Source of the DNA: Bryobacterales bacterium
GTDB taxonomy: Bacteria; Acidobacteriota; Terriglobia; Bryobacterales; Bryobacteraceae
DNA length: 64,000 bases
Direction: 5' to 3'
Assembly: GCA_016789905.1 (NCBI GenBank)
Contig: JAEUQC010000017.1
Coordinates: 1-64,000 of the forward strand
Position 1 is the first letter of the stretch; each line of letters begins with the position of its first letter. This document shows positions 8,368-17,684 of this stretch, piece after piece. The translations under genes were made by a program, and so were the position numbers. The notes beneath the pieces are model-generated. The model saw only the letters and a program-made list of their open reading frames with translations, was not told where the DNA came from and did not search any database.

Positions 8368-10395
8368 TTAGCTTATCATCTGGAATAGCTCGGATAGGAT
8401 CCGTCGATAGGAACAGACCCAGCTACGCTCATCGCCTGAGATTATGACGCGGGTCACCGAGTTCACACCCATCGCGTCCGCCGGGCCCAATTCCTTCCAG
8501 TGGCGGATGGCGCCCGTTTCCGTGTGGAGCAGCGACACCCGCGTGGGCACGGCTGTGTAGGCGCCAAGGTGCTGCACGAAGAGGTGCCGCCCGCCGGCCT
8601 GCCACCGGATGGGCGCGAGCGGCTCGGCGGTTTCCAGTACGGTTGGCTCTCCCGGCGAATCGGCCGGATAGAAGCGCAGCTTTCCATCGGCCGCTAACAC
8701 CGCCAGGCGCCGCCCGTCGGGGCTGATGGCCGCATGACGCACCATCCCCGGGGGCGTCAAGGCAGTCAAGGGGCCGTCACCCCGCAGCGGATGGCGGTAG
8801 ATTCCCAGACCGCCCCCATTCGGGGTGCCCAACGCAAATACGTGCCGGCCGTCCGGATAGAAGGCGGCCCACTGGTACTGGAAGCCGCGGTCGGGCAGAT
8901 CCTCCAGCGTGCCGCCTCCAATGGGAAACAGGCGCAGCCGGCCACGGCCGCTGGCCCCGGCCAAGAGGGCGAGTTCGCCGTCCGGCGACAAACAGTAGGC
9001 GGCCGAATCCGCCAGACGCACGGCTCCCCCACGCTGCCCGTCCAGGAGGTAGGAGACTGGCCGGCCGCCGACCGCCTCCGCGCTTTCGTCGAACAGGACG
9101 AGCCGTCCATCGGTGGAAACGCCGGCTACGCGGGACCAGTCGTGCAGGGACAGTTCGCGGGGCGCGCCGCCGGCGAGACTGCCAGTCATCTCCAGGCGGC
9201 GGGCGGTCCGGATGAGAAGCGCGCGATTGGCGGCCACGTCGGCCAGAGTGAGCATTCCCGGCGCCTGCTCCAGTGGAGTCACCCGTCCCTGGAGGTCACA
9301 GCTCCAAAGCGCCTTCGGCCCGTCGTTCCCTGCGGTCAGCCACAGTTCCCGGTTCGTTTTCCACGCCAGGCCGCCGGCCACTGCCCAGTGGTCCGTCTGG
9401 CCAACGGTGCGTCCTTCCCGGTTCATGACGCGCAGGAATCCGGCATCGTCGTGACGCACAGGATGTTCCATGAACGCGACGAATTCGCCATCGGGCGATA
9501 CGCGCACGCTCGATAGCCATCCGGCGCACTGGTGCAGCACCTTTCCTGACGGATACTCGAGGAGATTCGCCCCATTCTCCGCGCGTACCAAGGCCAGGCT
9601 GTCGCCGGCCGGCGCCCAGTCGGCCGACATGATGTTGCGCTCGACCACCAACGGAGTTCCGCCGTTCATTGGAACCCTCTCCAGTGTCCCGCCAGTGATG
9701 GGCATTATTCCGCCAAAGCGGTTCAAGGCCAATTCTCCTCGCCGCGACACGGAGAACAGAACCGAACCCTCCAGGCCGAGTGCTCTCGATTCAGGGCTCA
9801 CGCCGTTGTTGGAGTAGATCTCGCGCGGCTGCCCGTCGAACTGGGCGGCGTAGAGAATGGTTTGCCCGTCGGGGGCGTAGCGCGCGTTCCACACGTGGCC
9901 CCGCCGGAACGTGACCTGCCTGTAAGCGGCAGGACGCCGGAGCGGCTGGCGGATTCCTACCCAGGTGGCCGCCGCTCCCAGCGCGCCGGCGACACCGTAC
10001 CCGATGAACTGGCGCCGGGGGGCACTAACGGCGGGCACCGGGAGCGACGGACGCTCTTCCACCTCTGTGACGGGGGCGATGAAGCGGTAGCCGGACCGCG
10101 CCACTGTCTCGATGTACACGGGCTGATCGGCCGAATCGCTCAACGCGACGCGCAGCCGCTTGACCGCCGAATTTAGCCCGTTCTCGAAATCGACGAAGGT
10201 ATCGGCGGGCCACAACCTGCTTTGGAGCTTCTCCCGCGTTAATATTTCACCGGGTGCCTGGACGAGCGCCGCCAGCAGTTGCAAGGGCTGACCCTGCAGT
10301 TTTAGCCGAATCCCGTGCTTGCGCAGTTCCCCGGCATTGGCATGCAGCTCATAGGGGCCAAAGCGGTAGATGCGGGCGGACTGGCTGGGGACCAT
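8368..10395 (-). CDS. Winged-helix regulator with membrane segment and PD40/TolB-like repeats
   Basis: 675 residues. Residues about 8-108 are an OmpR/CadC-type winged helix (YRFGPYELHANAGELRKHG, then LLAALVQAPGEILTREKLQ and SAVKRLRVALSD, ending VARSGYRFIAPV). A transmembrane helix follows (FIGYGVAGALGAAATWVGI) and then a beta-propeller of WD40-like PD40 repeats (NARYAPDGQTILYAAQFDG, RVSPDGEFVAFMEHP, AISPDGRRLAVLAADG). This layout is expanded in Acidobacteria and suggests a one-component membrane-bound transcription factor that senses something outside with the propeller. The target genes are unknown. It lies 19 bases downstream of the acyl-CoA synthetase. Confidence 0.85.
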   Translation of the reverse strand: MVPSQSARIYRFGPYELHANAGELRKHGIRLKLQGQPLQLLAALVQAPGEILTREKLQSRLWPADTFVDFENGLNSAVKRLRVALSDSADQPVYIETVARSGYRFIAPVTEVEERPSLPVPAVSAPRRQFIGYGVAGALGAAATWVGIRQPLRRPAAYRQVTFRRGHVWNARYAPDGQTILYAAQFDGQPREIYSNNGVSPESRALGLEGSVLFSVSRRGELALNRFGGIMPITGGTLERVPMNGGTPLVVERNIMSADWAPAGDSLALVRAENGANLLEYPSGKVLHQCAGWLSSVRVSPDGEFVAFMEHPVRHDDAGFLRVMNREGRTVGQTDHWAVAGGLAWKTNRELWLTAGNDGPKALWSCDLQGRVTPLEQAPGMLTLADVAANRALLIRTARRLEMTGSLAGGAPRELSLHDWSRVAGVSTDGRLVLFDESAEAVGGRPVSYLLDGQRGGAVRLADSAAYCLSPDGELALLAGASGRGRLRLFPIGGGTLEDLPDRGFQYQWAAFYPDGRHVFALGTPNGGGLGIYRHPLRGDGPLTALTPPGMVRHAAISPDGRRLAVLAADGKLRFYPADSPGEPTVLETAEPLAPIRWQAGGRHLFVQHLGAYTAVPTRVSLLHTETGAIRHWKELGPADAMGVNSVTRVIISGDERSWVCSYRRILSELFQMIS

Positions 10396-10414
10396 GATTC
10401 CGCTACTGTACCGC

Positions 10415-12004
10415 CTATCCTTGTATCCGGTCTGCCTTGCCGGCCCAGAATCCTTCGCGGAGGACGTTCTTGCGGATCTTGCCCGTGCCTGTTTTGGGCA
10501 GCGGTTCGGACTCGAACCGGATGATTCGCGGGAGTTTGAACCGGCCCAGCCGCTCCTCCAGGAACGCGAGCAGTTCCTCCTGGGTTACGCTGGCGCCCTC
10601 CTTGCAGACAACGAGCGCGGCCGGGACTTCTCCCCACTTCGAGTCCGGCGCGGCGACCACGGCACATTCCATCACGGCCGGATGCGCGTAGATGGCCTTT
10701 TCCACCTCAATCGACGAGATGTTCTCCCCGCCGCTGATGATGATCTCCTTTTTGCGGTCCACAATGCGCAGGTACAGATCCTCGTCCCAGACAGCCATGT
10801 CGCCGGTGTGGAACCAGCCGTCGCGGATGACCGCGGCCGTCGCTTCGGGCTCGCGGAAATAGCCATCCATGACGTTGTCGCAACGGGTGATGATCTCGCC
10901 CATGGTATCGGCGTCGCGGGGCACGTCGACGCCGTTTGGGTCAACGACGCGGACCTCCACGCCGACTACCGGCCAGCCGGTTGAGGACTGGCGGCGAAAG
11001 CGGTCTTCATCGCTTGCGTAGACGATGCCGGCCTTGGGCAGCGCGGTGGTCAGAATCGGAGATGTCTCCGACAGGCCGTAGCCGGAAGCGACCGTGCAAC
11101 AGAAAACGCTTTCCAGCCGTTCGACGAGCGTTGGCGAGGAAGCGGCGCCGCCAAGCAGGATGGTCTTCAGGCTGGTGGTGTCGTGAATATCCAATTGCGG
11201 GCAGGCGAGCAAGGCGTTGGCCATGGTGGGCACCAGACTCATGTCGGTGGCCTTGTGTTCGGCGATGAGGCGGAGAACGGCGACGGGTTCAAAGCGCCGC
11301 ACCATTACCTGCTTTGACCCAAGGAACGTGGAAAACTGCGGACGGCCCCAGCCGTTGGCGTGGAAGAGCGGAATGGTGTGGAGGTCGACGAGGTTCGGCG
11401 AGATGGGGATGGTAGCCGCGGCGTAGAGCGCATGCAGGTAGAGGGACCGGTGGGTGAGTGCGACGCCCTTCGGCGTGCCGGTGGAGCCGCTGGTATAGAA
11501 CAGCTCGGCGACGGAGTCTTCATCGATGGCGGTCCAATCCACGGAGGCGGGATCGCCGCTGGCGATGAGTTCATGGGAGGTCATGCCGGCGGCGGGGTGG
11601 AGGTCATCGAGCGAGATGTAGTGTTCGATGGAAGGGCAGTTTTCGCGGAGGGATTCGACGGTGGCGCCGAAGTCGGTTTCGAACAGAAGCACGCGGGCGC
11701 CGGAGTGGTTGAGCACGGTTTGCAATTCGCTCAGGGATAGACGCACGTTGATGGGCATGACAATGGCGCCGGCCATCACGACGCCGTAGTAGCCTTCCAG
11801 CAACTGGTGGGTGTTGAAGCTCAGGTAGGCGACGCGGTCCCCCGGTTGCACACCTAGCTTTTTGAAGCCCGAGGCCAGCCGCTCACACCGCTGGCCGAAC
11901 TGCAGGTAGGTGAACTGCTTGTCGCCGCACACGACGCCTACTTTGCGGGCAAAGACGTCCATGGCGCGATACAGGTACCGGATGGGGGTGAGAGGCAGTT
12001 TCAT
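10415..12004 (-). CDS. Acyl-CoA synthetase / AMP-dependent ligase
   Basis: 529-residue ANL-superfamily enzyme that activates a carboxylic acid, probably a fatty acid, with ATP and CoA. Motifs in order: P-loop YTSGSTGTPKGVALTH, HTIPLFHANGWG, the adenine-binding SGYGLSETSP, GWFHTGDMA, the hinge DRKKEIIISGGENIS, and the catalytic lysine in LPKTGTGKIRKN near the C-terminus. Length is typical. Resemblance is closest to medium/long-chain FadD3 or FadK-type ligases; the chain length cannot be read from sequence. Divergent from the DUF1624 gene with 37 bases between starts, and followed on the same strand by the winged-helix regulator. Confidence 0.88.
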   Translation of the reverse strand: MKLPLTPIRYLYRAMDVFARKVGVVCGDKQFTYLQFGQRCERLASGFKKLGVQPGDRVAYLSFNTHQLLEGYYGVVMAGAIVMPINVRLSLSELQTVLNHSGARVLLFETDFGATVESLRENCPSIEHYISLDDLHPAAGMTSHELIASGDPASVDWTAIDEDSVAELFYTSGSTGTPKGVALTHRSLYLHALYAAATIPISPNLVDLHTIPLFHANGWGRPQFSTFLGSKQVMVRRFEPVAVLRLIAEHKATDMSLVPTMANALLACPQLDIHDTTSLKTILLGGAASSPTLVERLESVFCCTVASGYGLSETSPILTTALPKAGIVYASDEDRFRRQSSTGWPVVGVEVRVVDPNGVDVPRDADTMGEIITRCDNVMDGYFREPEATAAVIRDGWFHTGDMAVWDEDLYLRIVDRKKEIIISGGENISSIEVEKAIYAHPAVMECAVVAAPDSKWGEVPAALVVCKEGASVTQEELLAFLEERLGRFKLPRIIRFESEPLPKTGTGKIRKNVLREGFWAGKADRIQG

Positions 12005-12041
12005 AACGGGTCGAGCGTTGATTATATTCTCTTCTAAGGTT

Positions 12042-13160
12042 ATGAATCGCTACCAGTCCGTAGATGCGCTTCGCGGCTTGCTCATGGTTATCATGGCCAT
12101 TGACCACGCGAGCGGCTTTATCGCGCGCCAGCATGGCAGTGAATGGTGGGCCGGAGCGATGAGCGCCTACGCGGACGGGTTTCCATTTCTAACGCGCTGG
12201 ATCACGCATCTGTGCGCGCCGGGGTTCTTCTTCCTGATGGGCGCCGGAGTGTACTGGTTCGCCGAATCGCGCCGGATGGCAGGGTGGAGCGAAGCTCAAA
12301 TCGTGCGCCGGACGGCGGGCCGGGGGCTGGCGGTTTTCCTTACGGGGCAGTTCTTGGAAACGCCGGTGATGTACCTGCAATCGAAGCTGAAGCCGGCCGC
12401 GGTGAGCCTGAACCGGATCACCGCGCCGCCGCCCATTGATGGCTCCGATCTCTATTGGGGGCTGATCACGCTATCGGGTCTGGGGATGGTGCTGGTGGTT
12501 TGCGCGGGCCTGGTGCGGCTGCCACGGTGGAGTTGGTGGTTAACGATGGCGGCTTGCGTTTTTGCGACGAACACGCTGCTGCCGGCCGATGGCAAAGTGG
12601 GTCCGTTATGGATGACGGTGCTGTTGGCGCCGGGCCTTTCGCAGCACGTGTTTGTGGTCTATCCGGTGATTCCCTGGCTGGCGGCGGCGGCGGGCGGATT
12701 GGTTTTTGCGCATTGGTGGAAAACGAATCCGGTGCCGGAGCGCCGCGTTTGGGTGCTGGGCGCGGGGCTGCTGGCGCTTGGTATCGGCCTTCGCGCGGCT
12801 GGCGGCTGGGGCAATATCCGGCTGCCGCGCGATGCGGGCTGGATTGAGTTTCTGAATAACGTTAAGTACCCGCCATCGCTGGTTTTCCTATCGATGTCGA
12901 TCGGCATCAATCTGTTGTTGCTGGCGGTGCTTCGGCCGCTGCGGCCGTTGATCGTGTTCGGGCAGACGCCGCTGTTCTTTTACATCGTGCATTTCTACGT
13001 GCTGCTGGGGCTGGCCTTTGCGTTCTTCGGGGAGGCGGGGTCGCTGGAGGTGAGCTTTGCCGTTTGGGCGGCGGTGGTGTTGGCGTTGTATCCGGTTTGC
13101 CGTTGGTACCGGGATTTCAAACTGACCAAGCCGGCCGAGTCCTTATGGCGGCTGTTCTGA
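12042..13160 (+). CDS. DUF1624 / heparan-alpha-glucosaminide acetyltransferase-like membrane protein
   Basis: 372 residues. Starts MNRYQSVDALRGLLMVIMAIDH, the hallmark R-x-x-S-x-D-A-L-R-G-x-x-M and I-D-H of the YeiB/DUF1624 acyltransferase group, followed by about 10 hydrophobic segments. Members are inner-membrane proteins thought to transfer acetyl groups across the membrane to sugars; the substrate here is unknown. The start at 12042 places an AAGG at about 5 bases upstream; 44 upstream in-frame codons overlap the divergent synthetase gene and are not counted. The following 174 bases (13161-13334) hold no gene that I can support. Confidence 0.82.
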   Translation: MNRYQSVDALRGLLMVIMAIDHASGFIARQHGSEWWAGAMSAYADGFPFLTRWITHLCAPGFFFLMGAGVYWFAESRRMAGWSEAQIVRRTAGRGLAVFLTGQFLETPVMYLQSKLKPAAVSLNRITAPPPIDGSDLYWGLITLSGLGMVLVVCAGLVRLPRWSWWLTMAACVFATNTLLPADGKVGPLWMTVLLAPGLSQHVFVVYPVIPWLAAAAGGLVFAHWWKTNPVPERRVWVLGAGLLALGIGLRAAGGWGNIRLPRDAGWIEFLNNVKYPPSLVFLSMSIGINLLLLAVLRPLRPLIVFGQTPLFFYIVHFYVLLGLAFAFFGEAGSLEVSFAVWAAVVLALYPVCRWYRDFKLTKPAESLWRLF

Positions 13161-13334
13161 GCCGCCGTCTCCGGCAGACAGAATGCGGCTGTCGAGTGGG
13201 ACCGCACCTGCGCGGCCTCCCCGTTCCTGCGCGGCCTGAATCGCTGGCCGGTTGGCGGTGCGCACCGGCGGCTGTGGGCGCTGGTGCATCCGGCTCCAGG
13301 CAAGACGGCGGGCGGTAGGGGGAAGGCGGGCCGA

Positions 13335-13880
13335 TTAGACCACGCGCTCCCAGGCTTCGGCGTCGAGGTCTGTGAAGGTCCAGACGCAGTTTCCCGGCTG
13401 AATCCCATCGAAACGAACACGGCCTTTCGCGTCCATAGTGCCTTCGCGCATGGCGCCGTCGGGCATCATGCAGAGGTACTTGCCGTTCGGGACCGGCTTG
13501 TCCGCCATGTCCAAGAGTTCGATCTCAATCCAGGTGGTGACTTCCTTGGCATCCTTGACCGCCTCCGCGGCGACCGGATCCATTAAGTGCTTGGGCGCCG
13601 AGAGGTTTTGCGACCGGACCAGAAGCACCAGGGCGCCGGATTCAACCGCCTTCTGAAATGCCGACTGGCGGAGGTTGGCATGGGCGCGCACGGCGACAGG
13701 CCAAAAAGCCGCGCTGATGCTGATGAGCTGGCGAATGTCGCGCGGATTGGCGAAGGCACGCTGGAAAATGCTCCATGCCAACTTCGGGTCGAGCGGCCTT
13801 TCGTCCGGGGCGAGGTCTTCCCTCCGGAGAGCGATAAAGTTGCGTCCCATCACATCCAGCGGCCATGTTTTGCGCACCAT
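13335..13880 (-). CDS. VgrG-tail-like cargo accessory protein (locus A)
   Basis: 181 residues. The last 70 residues (WIEIELLDMADKPVPNGKYL, then MPDGAMREGTMDAKGRVRFDG and NCVWTFTDLDAEAWE) match the small beta-sandwich extension I know from C-termini of type VI VgrG spike proteins and genes beside them. The first 110 residues are a helical region I do not recognise. Last gene of the locus A cluster, 20 bases after the LysM gene. The start is uncertain: no strong ribosome binding site precedes the ATG at 13880 and 28 further codons are open upstream. A role in docking cargo onto a spike is inference. Confidence 0.62.
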   Translation of the reverse strand: MVRKTWPLDVMGRNFIALRREDLAPDERPLDPKLAWSIFQRAFANPRDIRQLISISAAFWPVAVRAHANLRQSAFQKAVESGALVLLVRSQNLSAPKHLMDPVAAEAVKDAKEVTTWIEIELLDMADKPVPNGKYLCMMPDGAMREGTMDAKGRVRFDGIQPGNCVWTFTDLDAEAWERVV

Positions 13881-13900
13881 AGAATTCGGGGCTCTTTCGC

Positions 13901-14536
13901 CTATAGCCTTTCGTGATTCTGCCGCAGCGCCTGCAGCGTCGCCGCGTCCAACTCGCCGGAGCACTCCAGGCCGAGGTCATGCTGAAAAAGCATCAGAGCC
14001 ACCTTGGTGTCCTGATTGAGCGCGCCATCGATGGGGCCGTGGTAGTGGCCAAGGTTCTTCAAACGGCCCTGGACGCCGGCGATTTCGTTGACGGGGTCGA
14101 GATGGCCGAGTTGCAGCGTGTACTCGGTGCGGAGGAGCCCGGCGCCAACGACGAGCGAACCCTTCTTCGCGTTGGGGGGCACGTGAAAACGAACCACACC
14201 GTCGCGCCCCACCTCTCCGGATTCGGAAGCGCCATCAATCGTGATGGTATAGCGCTCGCCCGTGCGCGGCTTTCCGCAGTAGAGCACTTCGATGGCGACT
14301 TTCGCGGGGACGCCCACAAGCCGGAAGACATGCAGCCGGCCGGTGGAACAGGACTCTTCTTTGCGTCGCTTGTCGGGGATAAAAACGGAATCGCCGGGGA
14401 AGAGGCAATTGGGATCGCCGCGCTTTTTGCGGAGATCGGCGTTGCCAGCGTGGTTCCACAAGGTTTCAATGAAGAAGCCGTTGGCATGGGCGATGCTGAG
14501 CAGACACTCTCCTTGGGCGACGGTGTGCAGTTTCAT
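13901..14536 (-). CDS. LysM - beta-sandwich - peptidoglycan-binding protein (locus A)
   Basis: 211 residues in three parts. Residues 1-52 are a LysM domain (HTVAQGECLLSIAHANGF, NPGD-like FPGDSVFIPDK). Residues about 60-135 are a beta-sandwich of the type LxGxxYxxxxDGxxxxGxxxxDG (GERYTITIDGASESGEVGRDG). Residues about 145-205 are a PG_binding_1 domain (VQGRLKNLGHYHGPIDGALNQDTKVALMLFQ). This exact order is familiar from accessory proteins beside type VI secretion spike and effector genes. No signal peptide is visible, so it would reach the wall only by injection. It follows the phospholipase D gene by 9 bases. Confidence 0.78.
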   Translation of the reverse strand: MKLHTVAQGECLLSIAHANGFFIETLWNHAGNADLRKKRGDPNCLFPGDSVFIPDKRRKEESCSTGRLHVFRLVGVPAKVAIEVLYCGKPRTGERYTITIDGASESGEVGRDGVVRFHVPPNAKKGSLVVGAGLLRTEYTLQLGHLDPVNEIAGVQGRLKNLGHYHGPIDGALNQDTKVALMLFQHDLGLECSGELDAATLQALRQNHERL

Positions 14537-14545
14537 GGGGGCAGG

Positions 14546-17167
14546 TCACTCCAGAATGAGGCGCGCCGTATCGGTAGAGAAGGGGAAGCCGATGACGCCG
14601 GCCCAACTCCAGCCGAGTGCGTCGGCGCTGCCGGCTTCGCTGGCGAGGGAATCGAGGAGCCGGTTGTGTTCTTCGAACGCACGCAAGGCATCGGGGTTCG
14701 CAATGGCTTCGGCGGCGGTGGGCCGCTGGGCAGCCCAAGCAGCGACAACGGGCTGGGGGGTGAGCACGTTGACTTCGAAAGGAAAGGCGGCCAAGTGTCC
14801 GTTGCAAGCGATGCCGGCGCGAATATCGAGATAGTTCTGACGGGCGAGCGCGGCCAGCGCGTTGCGGTATTCAGGGGACTCTGGTTTGTCGCTATTGGGG
14901 AGGGCGGCGCCACCCAGGTATTCGTGAAGCAGGGGATAGCGCAACTGTGCGCGAACGGTATCTTCGCACGCCTTGGCATGGGCGCCGGAGGAGGGCCAGA
15001 GGGAGAGGCAGATTTCCGTATCGCGGTCGCCGGCCATGCTGCGCTCATTGATATTGGCGCTGCCGAGGATGACGACGCGGTCATCGACGATCAGCAGTTT
15101 GCTATGAACGTAGATCATGTAGCGGCGGTTCTGCCGTGTGAGGGTAAGGCGCTGGGTGGCGACTGGATCCTTGGACCCAGCGGCGGGCCATGTGAGCTTG
15201 CCACCGGTGGCGCCCATGCTTTTGGCCTGGAAGTAGAACGACAGGTACTCGGTCCAATCCTTGATGCCCGCGGCGCGCATGGCGCCGACCATCCAGGCGA
15301 TGGTGTTCCATTCCAGGTGGCGAATGCCGCGGTAGGCGCCATCGCCGGGAGCGCCTTCGGGCATCATGGGCAGCACGACATAGACATGGAAAGGCTGCTT
15401 GGCGGCGTGCTTTTTGATGATACGGTCGACGAGGGCGAACGGAATGTCGTTGGCGATGGAGGCCAGCGGGTTTGGCCAGCGGCGGCCGGAGCCGATGAAG
15501 TACTGGTTTTCGATGTGGATGAAGCGCTCCGCGCGGCCGATGGCGCGGAGGTAGGAGTTCTGAATACTGCGTTCGAAATCTGCGTTGCCGCCGGCGGCGG
15601 GCAGAGTTGACCACTTAAACTCTTCGCGCTTTGGGTGCCATTTGGCGTTCACTCTGGGCGCGGCGGCGTGGTAGCGGCTAAGAGAGTGGAGCACTTGGGC
15701 GGACCAAGGGCCGGGGTTGTTGCGGGTCTCCCACTGCTGGATGAACTTGCCGCGGTCCATAAGATCGTCAAGAAACGTTTTCCAGGCGCGCGAGTTATCG
15801 CCGGTATCGTTGCCATTTTTGCCGTAGACTTCGCGGTCGAGCAGCCAGCGTTTGAGGAAGCTGCGGGCGACATCCCAGGCGGCGGGGCCATCGAGGCGGG
15901 CGTGAATATCGTGCCAGGGCTGGCGGGGGTAGATATCGGCGTCGGGCAGGTTGCCCTGGGTGGCTCCGCCGCCGTTGAATTCGGCGGAGTACCAGTTATC
16001 GAAGGTACGCTTATCCACCATATACTTCATGACCCAGGCGGGGCCGGCGGGTGCCTCTTTCAAGGCTTCGCGGAGGGAGGCGGTTTCGGCGGGGGCGGCC
16101 GGGTCTGGAAGGATGGGGTGGCCGGGCCAATCGAAGCGGCCCTTGGTGAGATCGAGGCCGCCGAAGAAGAGACAGACATCGCGGCGGCCGTCGCGGGCGC
16201 AATCGGTAACGACGAATTTCTGGTGGTGGCTCCACAGGCGGACGTTACGATAGCTGGTGCGCCAGACGATGTTGGCCAGGGCGGCTTTGGGCGACTTTAG
16301 CTCCGCGGCCATTTTCTTGAGAATGTCCCAGGCGTAGGTGTTCGGTTCGTCGGAAATGGGCGCTTGCGGTTCCCAGCTATGAATGGCGACGAGGACGCCG
16401 GCGGCGGCCTTTTTCAGCAGCAGGCCGCCGATGGTGTCGTGCAGCGTATTGCCGGCAGGATGGAGGATGGCGGTGGGGTGGAACGACCAATCGGCGATGA
16501 AGACGAAGTGTTTGGCATGATCGATGGCGGCGCGAATGTCGTGGAAGGCACCGGCGCTGCCGGCATGATCTGAGCTGCCGTCGGTATAGAAGTGAACGGA
16601 GTTGGCGGCGTGCCAATCGTAGGAGCAGGAGGGAGCGTCGTCAAAACGGGCGGGGACGACGAAGCGGTTCCAACTGACGGGGAAGACGGGCGAGGCGAGG
16701 CGCAGGGCGTCGGCGCGCAATTGGATGTACCAGGTATGATCCTGCGCCTGGAAGGATTCGGGCTGGGGCGAATGGCGAGCGAGATTGTTGGGCAGGCCGA
16801 AAAGACTGGGATCGGCTTTGGCGCCGGATTGCGCGAAGACGAGGCCGAACTGCGGGGTTTTGGCGTTGGCCGGCGGGCGCTCGGCTTTGGCGTTATCGAC
16901 CTTGATTTCGTAGTGGCCGGGGAACTTCTTCAGGAGTTCCAGGTTGCCTTTGACGGTGCCAATGAGGACGCCGGTTGGGCCCGCGTTTGCCGCGGCTTCT
17001 TCGGCGGTGAGGGAGTAGACGCCGAGCACGATGGCGGGGCCGGAGGCCACGAGGTACTCGCGGAAATCGCCGCCGAGGAGCACTTCAAACGAGGGGTAGC
17101 CGGGCGTTCCGGGCCTCTTGGGATCGGCGGGCGGAAGGGGCCGGACGATGATGGCCTGGTTACTCAT
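14546..17167 (-). CDS. Phospholipase D family protein, possible injected lipase effector (locus A)
   Basis: 873 residues. Two PLD catalytic motifs are present: the first around HHQKFVVTDCARDGRRDVC with FFGGLDLTKGRFD after it, the second HSKLLIVDDRVVILGSANINERSM. Also seen are HDIHARLDGPAAWDV and SYLRAIGRAERFIHIENQYF, both typical of large eukaryote-like PLDs. The enzyme should cleave phosphodiester head groups of phospholipids. It has no signal peptide. Eukaryote-like PLDs next to LysM/VgrG-tail proteins are a known type of type VI antibacterial lipase (Tle5 group); that role here is inference. Start overlaps the stop of the preceding gene as ATGA, so translation is coupled. Confidence 0.85.
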   Translation of the reverse strand: MSNQAIIVRPLPPADPKRPGTPGYPSFEVLLGGDFREYLVASGPAIVLGVYSLTAEEAAANAGPTGVLIGTVKGNLELLKKFPGHYEIKVDNAKAERPPANAKTPQFGLVFAQSGAKADPSLFGLPNNLARHSPQPESFQAQDHTWYIQLRADALRLASPVFPVSWNRFVVPARFDDAPSCSYDWHAANSVHFYTDGSSDHAGSAGAFHDIRAAIDHAKHFVFIADWSFHPTAILHPAGNTLHDTIGGLLLKKAAAGVLVAIHSWEPQAPISDEPNTYAWDILKKMAAELKSPKAALANIVWRTSYRNVRLWSHHQKFVVTDCARDGRRDVCLFFGGLDLTKGRFDWPGHPILPDPAAPAETASLREALKEAPAGPAWVMKYMVDKRTFDNWYSAEFNGGGATQGNLPDADIYPRQPWHDIHARLDGPAAWDVARSFLKRWLLDREVYGKNGNDTGDNSRAWKTFLDDLMDRGKFIQQWETRNNPGPWSAQVLHSLSRYHAAAPRVNAKWHPKREEFKWSTLPAAGGNADFERSIQNSYLRAIGRAERFIHIENQYFIGSGRRWPNPLASIANDIPFALVDRIIKKHAAKQPFHVYVVLPMMPEGAPGDGAYRGIRHLEWNTIAWMVGAMRAAGIKDWTEYLSFYFQAKSMGATGGKLTWPAAGSKDPVATQRLTLTRQNRRYMIYVHSKLLIVDDRVVILGSANINERSMAGDRDTEICLSLWPSSGAHAKACEDTVRAQLRYPLLHEYLGGAALPNSDKPESPEYRNALAALARQNYLDIRAGIACNGHLAAFPFEVNVLTPQPVVAAWAAQRPTAAEAIANPDALRAFEEHNRLLDSLASEAGSADALGWSWAGVIGFPFSTDTARLILE

Positions 17168-17673
17168 TTCGGAGCCGCCGGAGGATCGGGGAACGTGTCG
17201 AGGTAAAAGTCATGATAGGGCCGGCCGATGGGGAGGACGATGGCGAAGGGTTTGGCGGCGACTTCCACGGTGGTGATGAGGATGCGGGGCTGGTGTTCAA
17301 TGTCGCAGAAATAGCTATCGACGGGGACAGGGAAGGGGAGGCCGTACCAGCCGTCGTCGTTGGTGAGTTCGATGGCTTTGTAGTTGTCGAGGACGGTGAT
17401 GGAGGTGTTTAAGAACTCCATTTGCTCAGGGGTAACCGGATTCACCTTGCTTCCATCGAGGCGGAAGAACTGGACGGAAAGGTCCTTGACTGGTTCGCCG
17501 AGGAAGGTGACGCGGACGGAGAGGAAGCCCTTGATGCGATTGTCGAGCGAGGCGCTCATGACGCTATCGGGGGATTGGAAGGGCTCGCGGCGGATGGGCG
17601 CGAGGAGCGGTTCGGCGGCGGCGGCGGCGTTGTTGTCGTTGCCGGAGGAGGGCGGCTTGGCTTTGGGGTCCAT
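17164..17673 (-). CDS. Beta-sandwich protein of unknown function (locus A)
   Basis: 169 residues, not recognised. The first 40 residues are low-complexity and rich in Ala, Pro and Asn. The rest looks like one all-beta domain (FLSVRVTFLGEPVKDLSVQF, ELTNDDGWYGLPFPVPVDS, ending RPYHDFYLDTFPDPP), reminiscent of carboxypeptidase-regulatory-like folds. It has no signal peptide or membrane helix. It is coupled to the phospholipase D start by an ATGA overlap and follows the inositol-synthase-like gene by 11 bases. It could be an adaptor, chaperone or immunity protein for the lipase; the sequence does not decide which. Confidence 0.6.
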   Translation of the reverse strand: MDPKAKPPSSGNDNNAAAAAEPLLAPIRREPFQSPDSVMSASLDNRIKGFLSVRVTFLGEPVKDLSVQFFRLDGSKVNPVTPEQMEFLNTSITVLDNYKAIELTNDDGWYGLPFPVPVDSYFCDIEHQPRILITTVEVAAKPFAIVLPIGRPYHDFYLDTFPDPPAAPK

Positions 17674-17684
17674 TGTGATATCGC

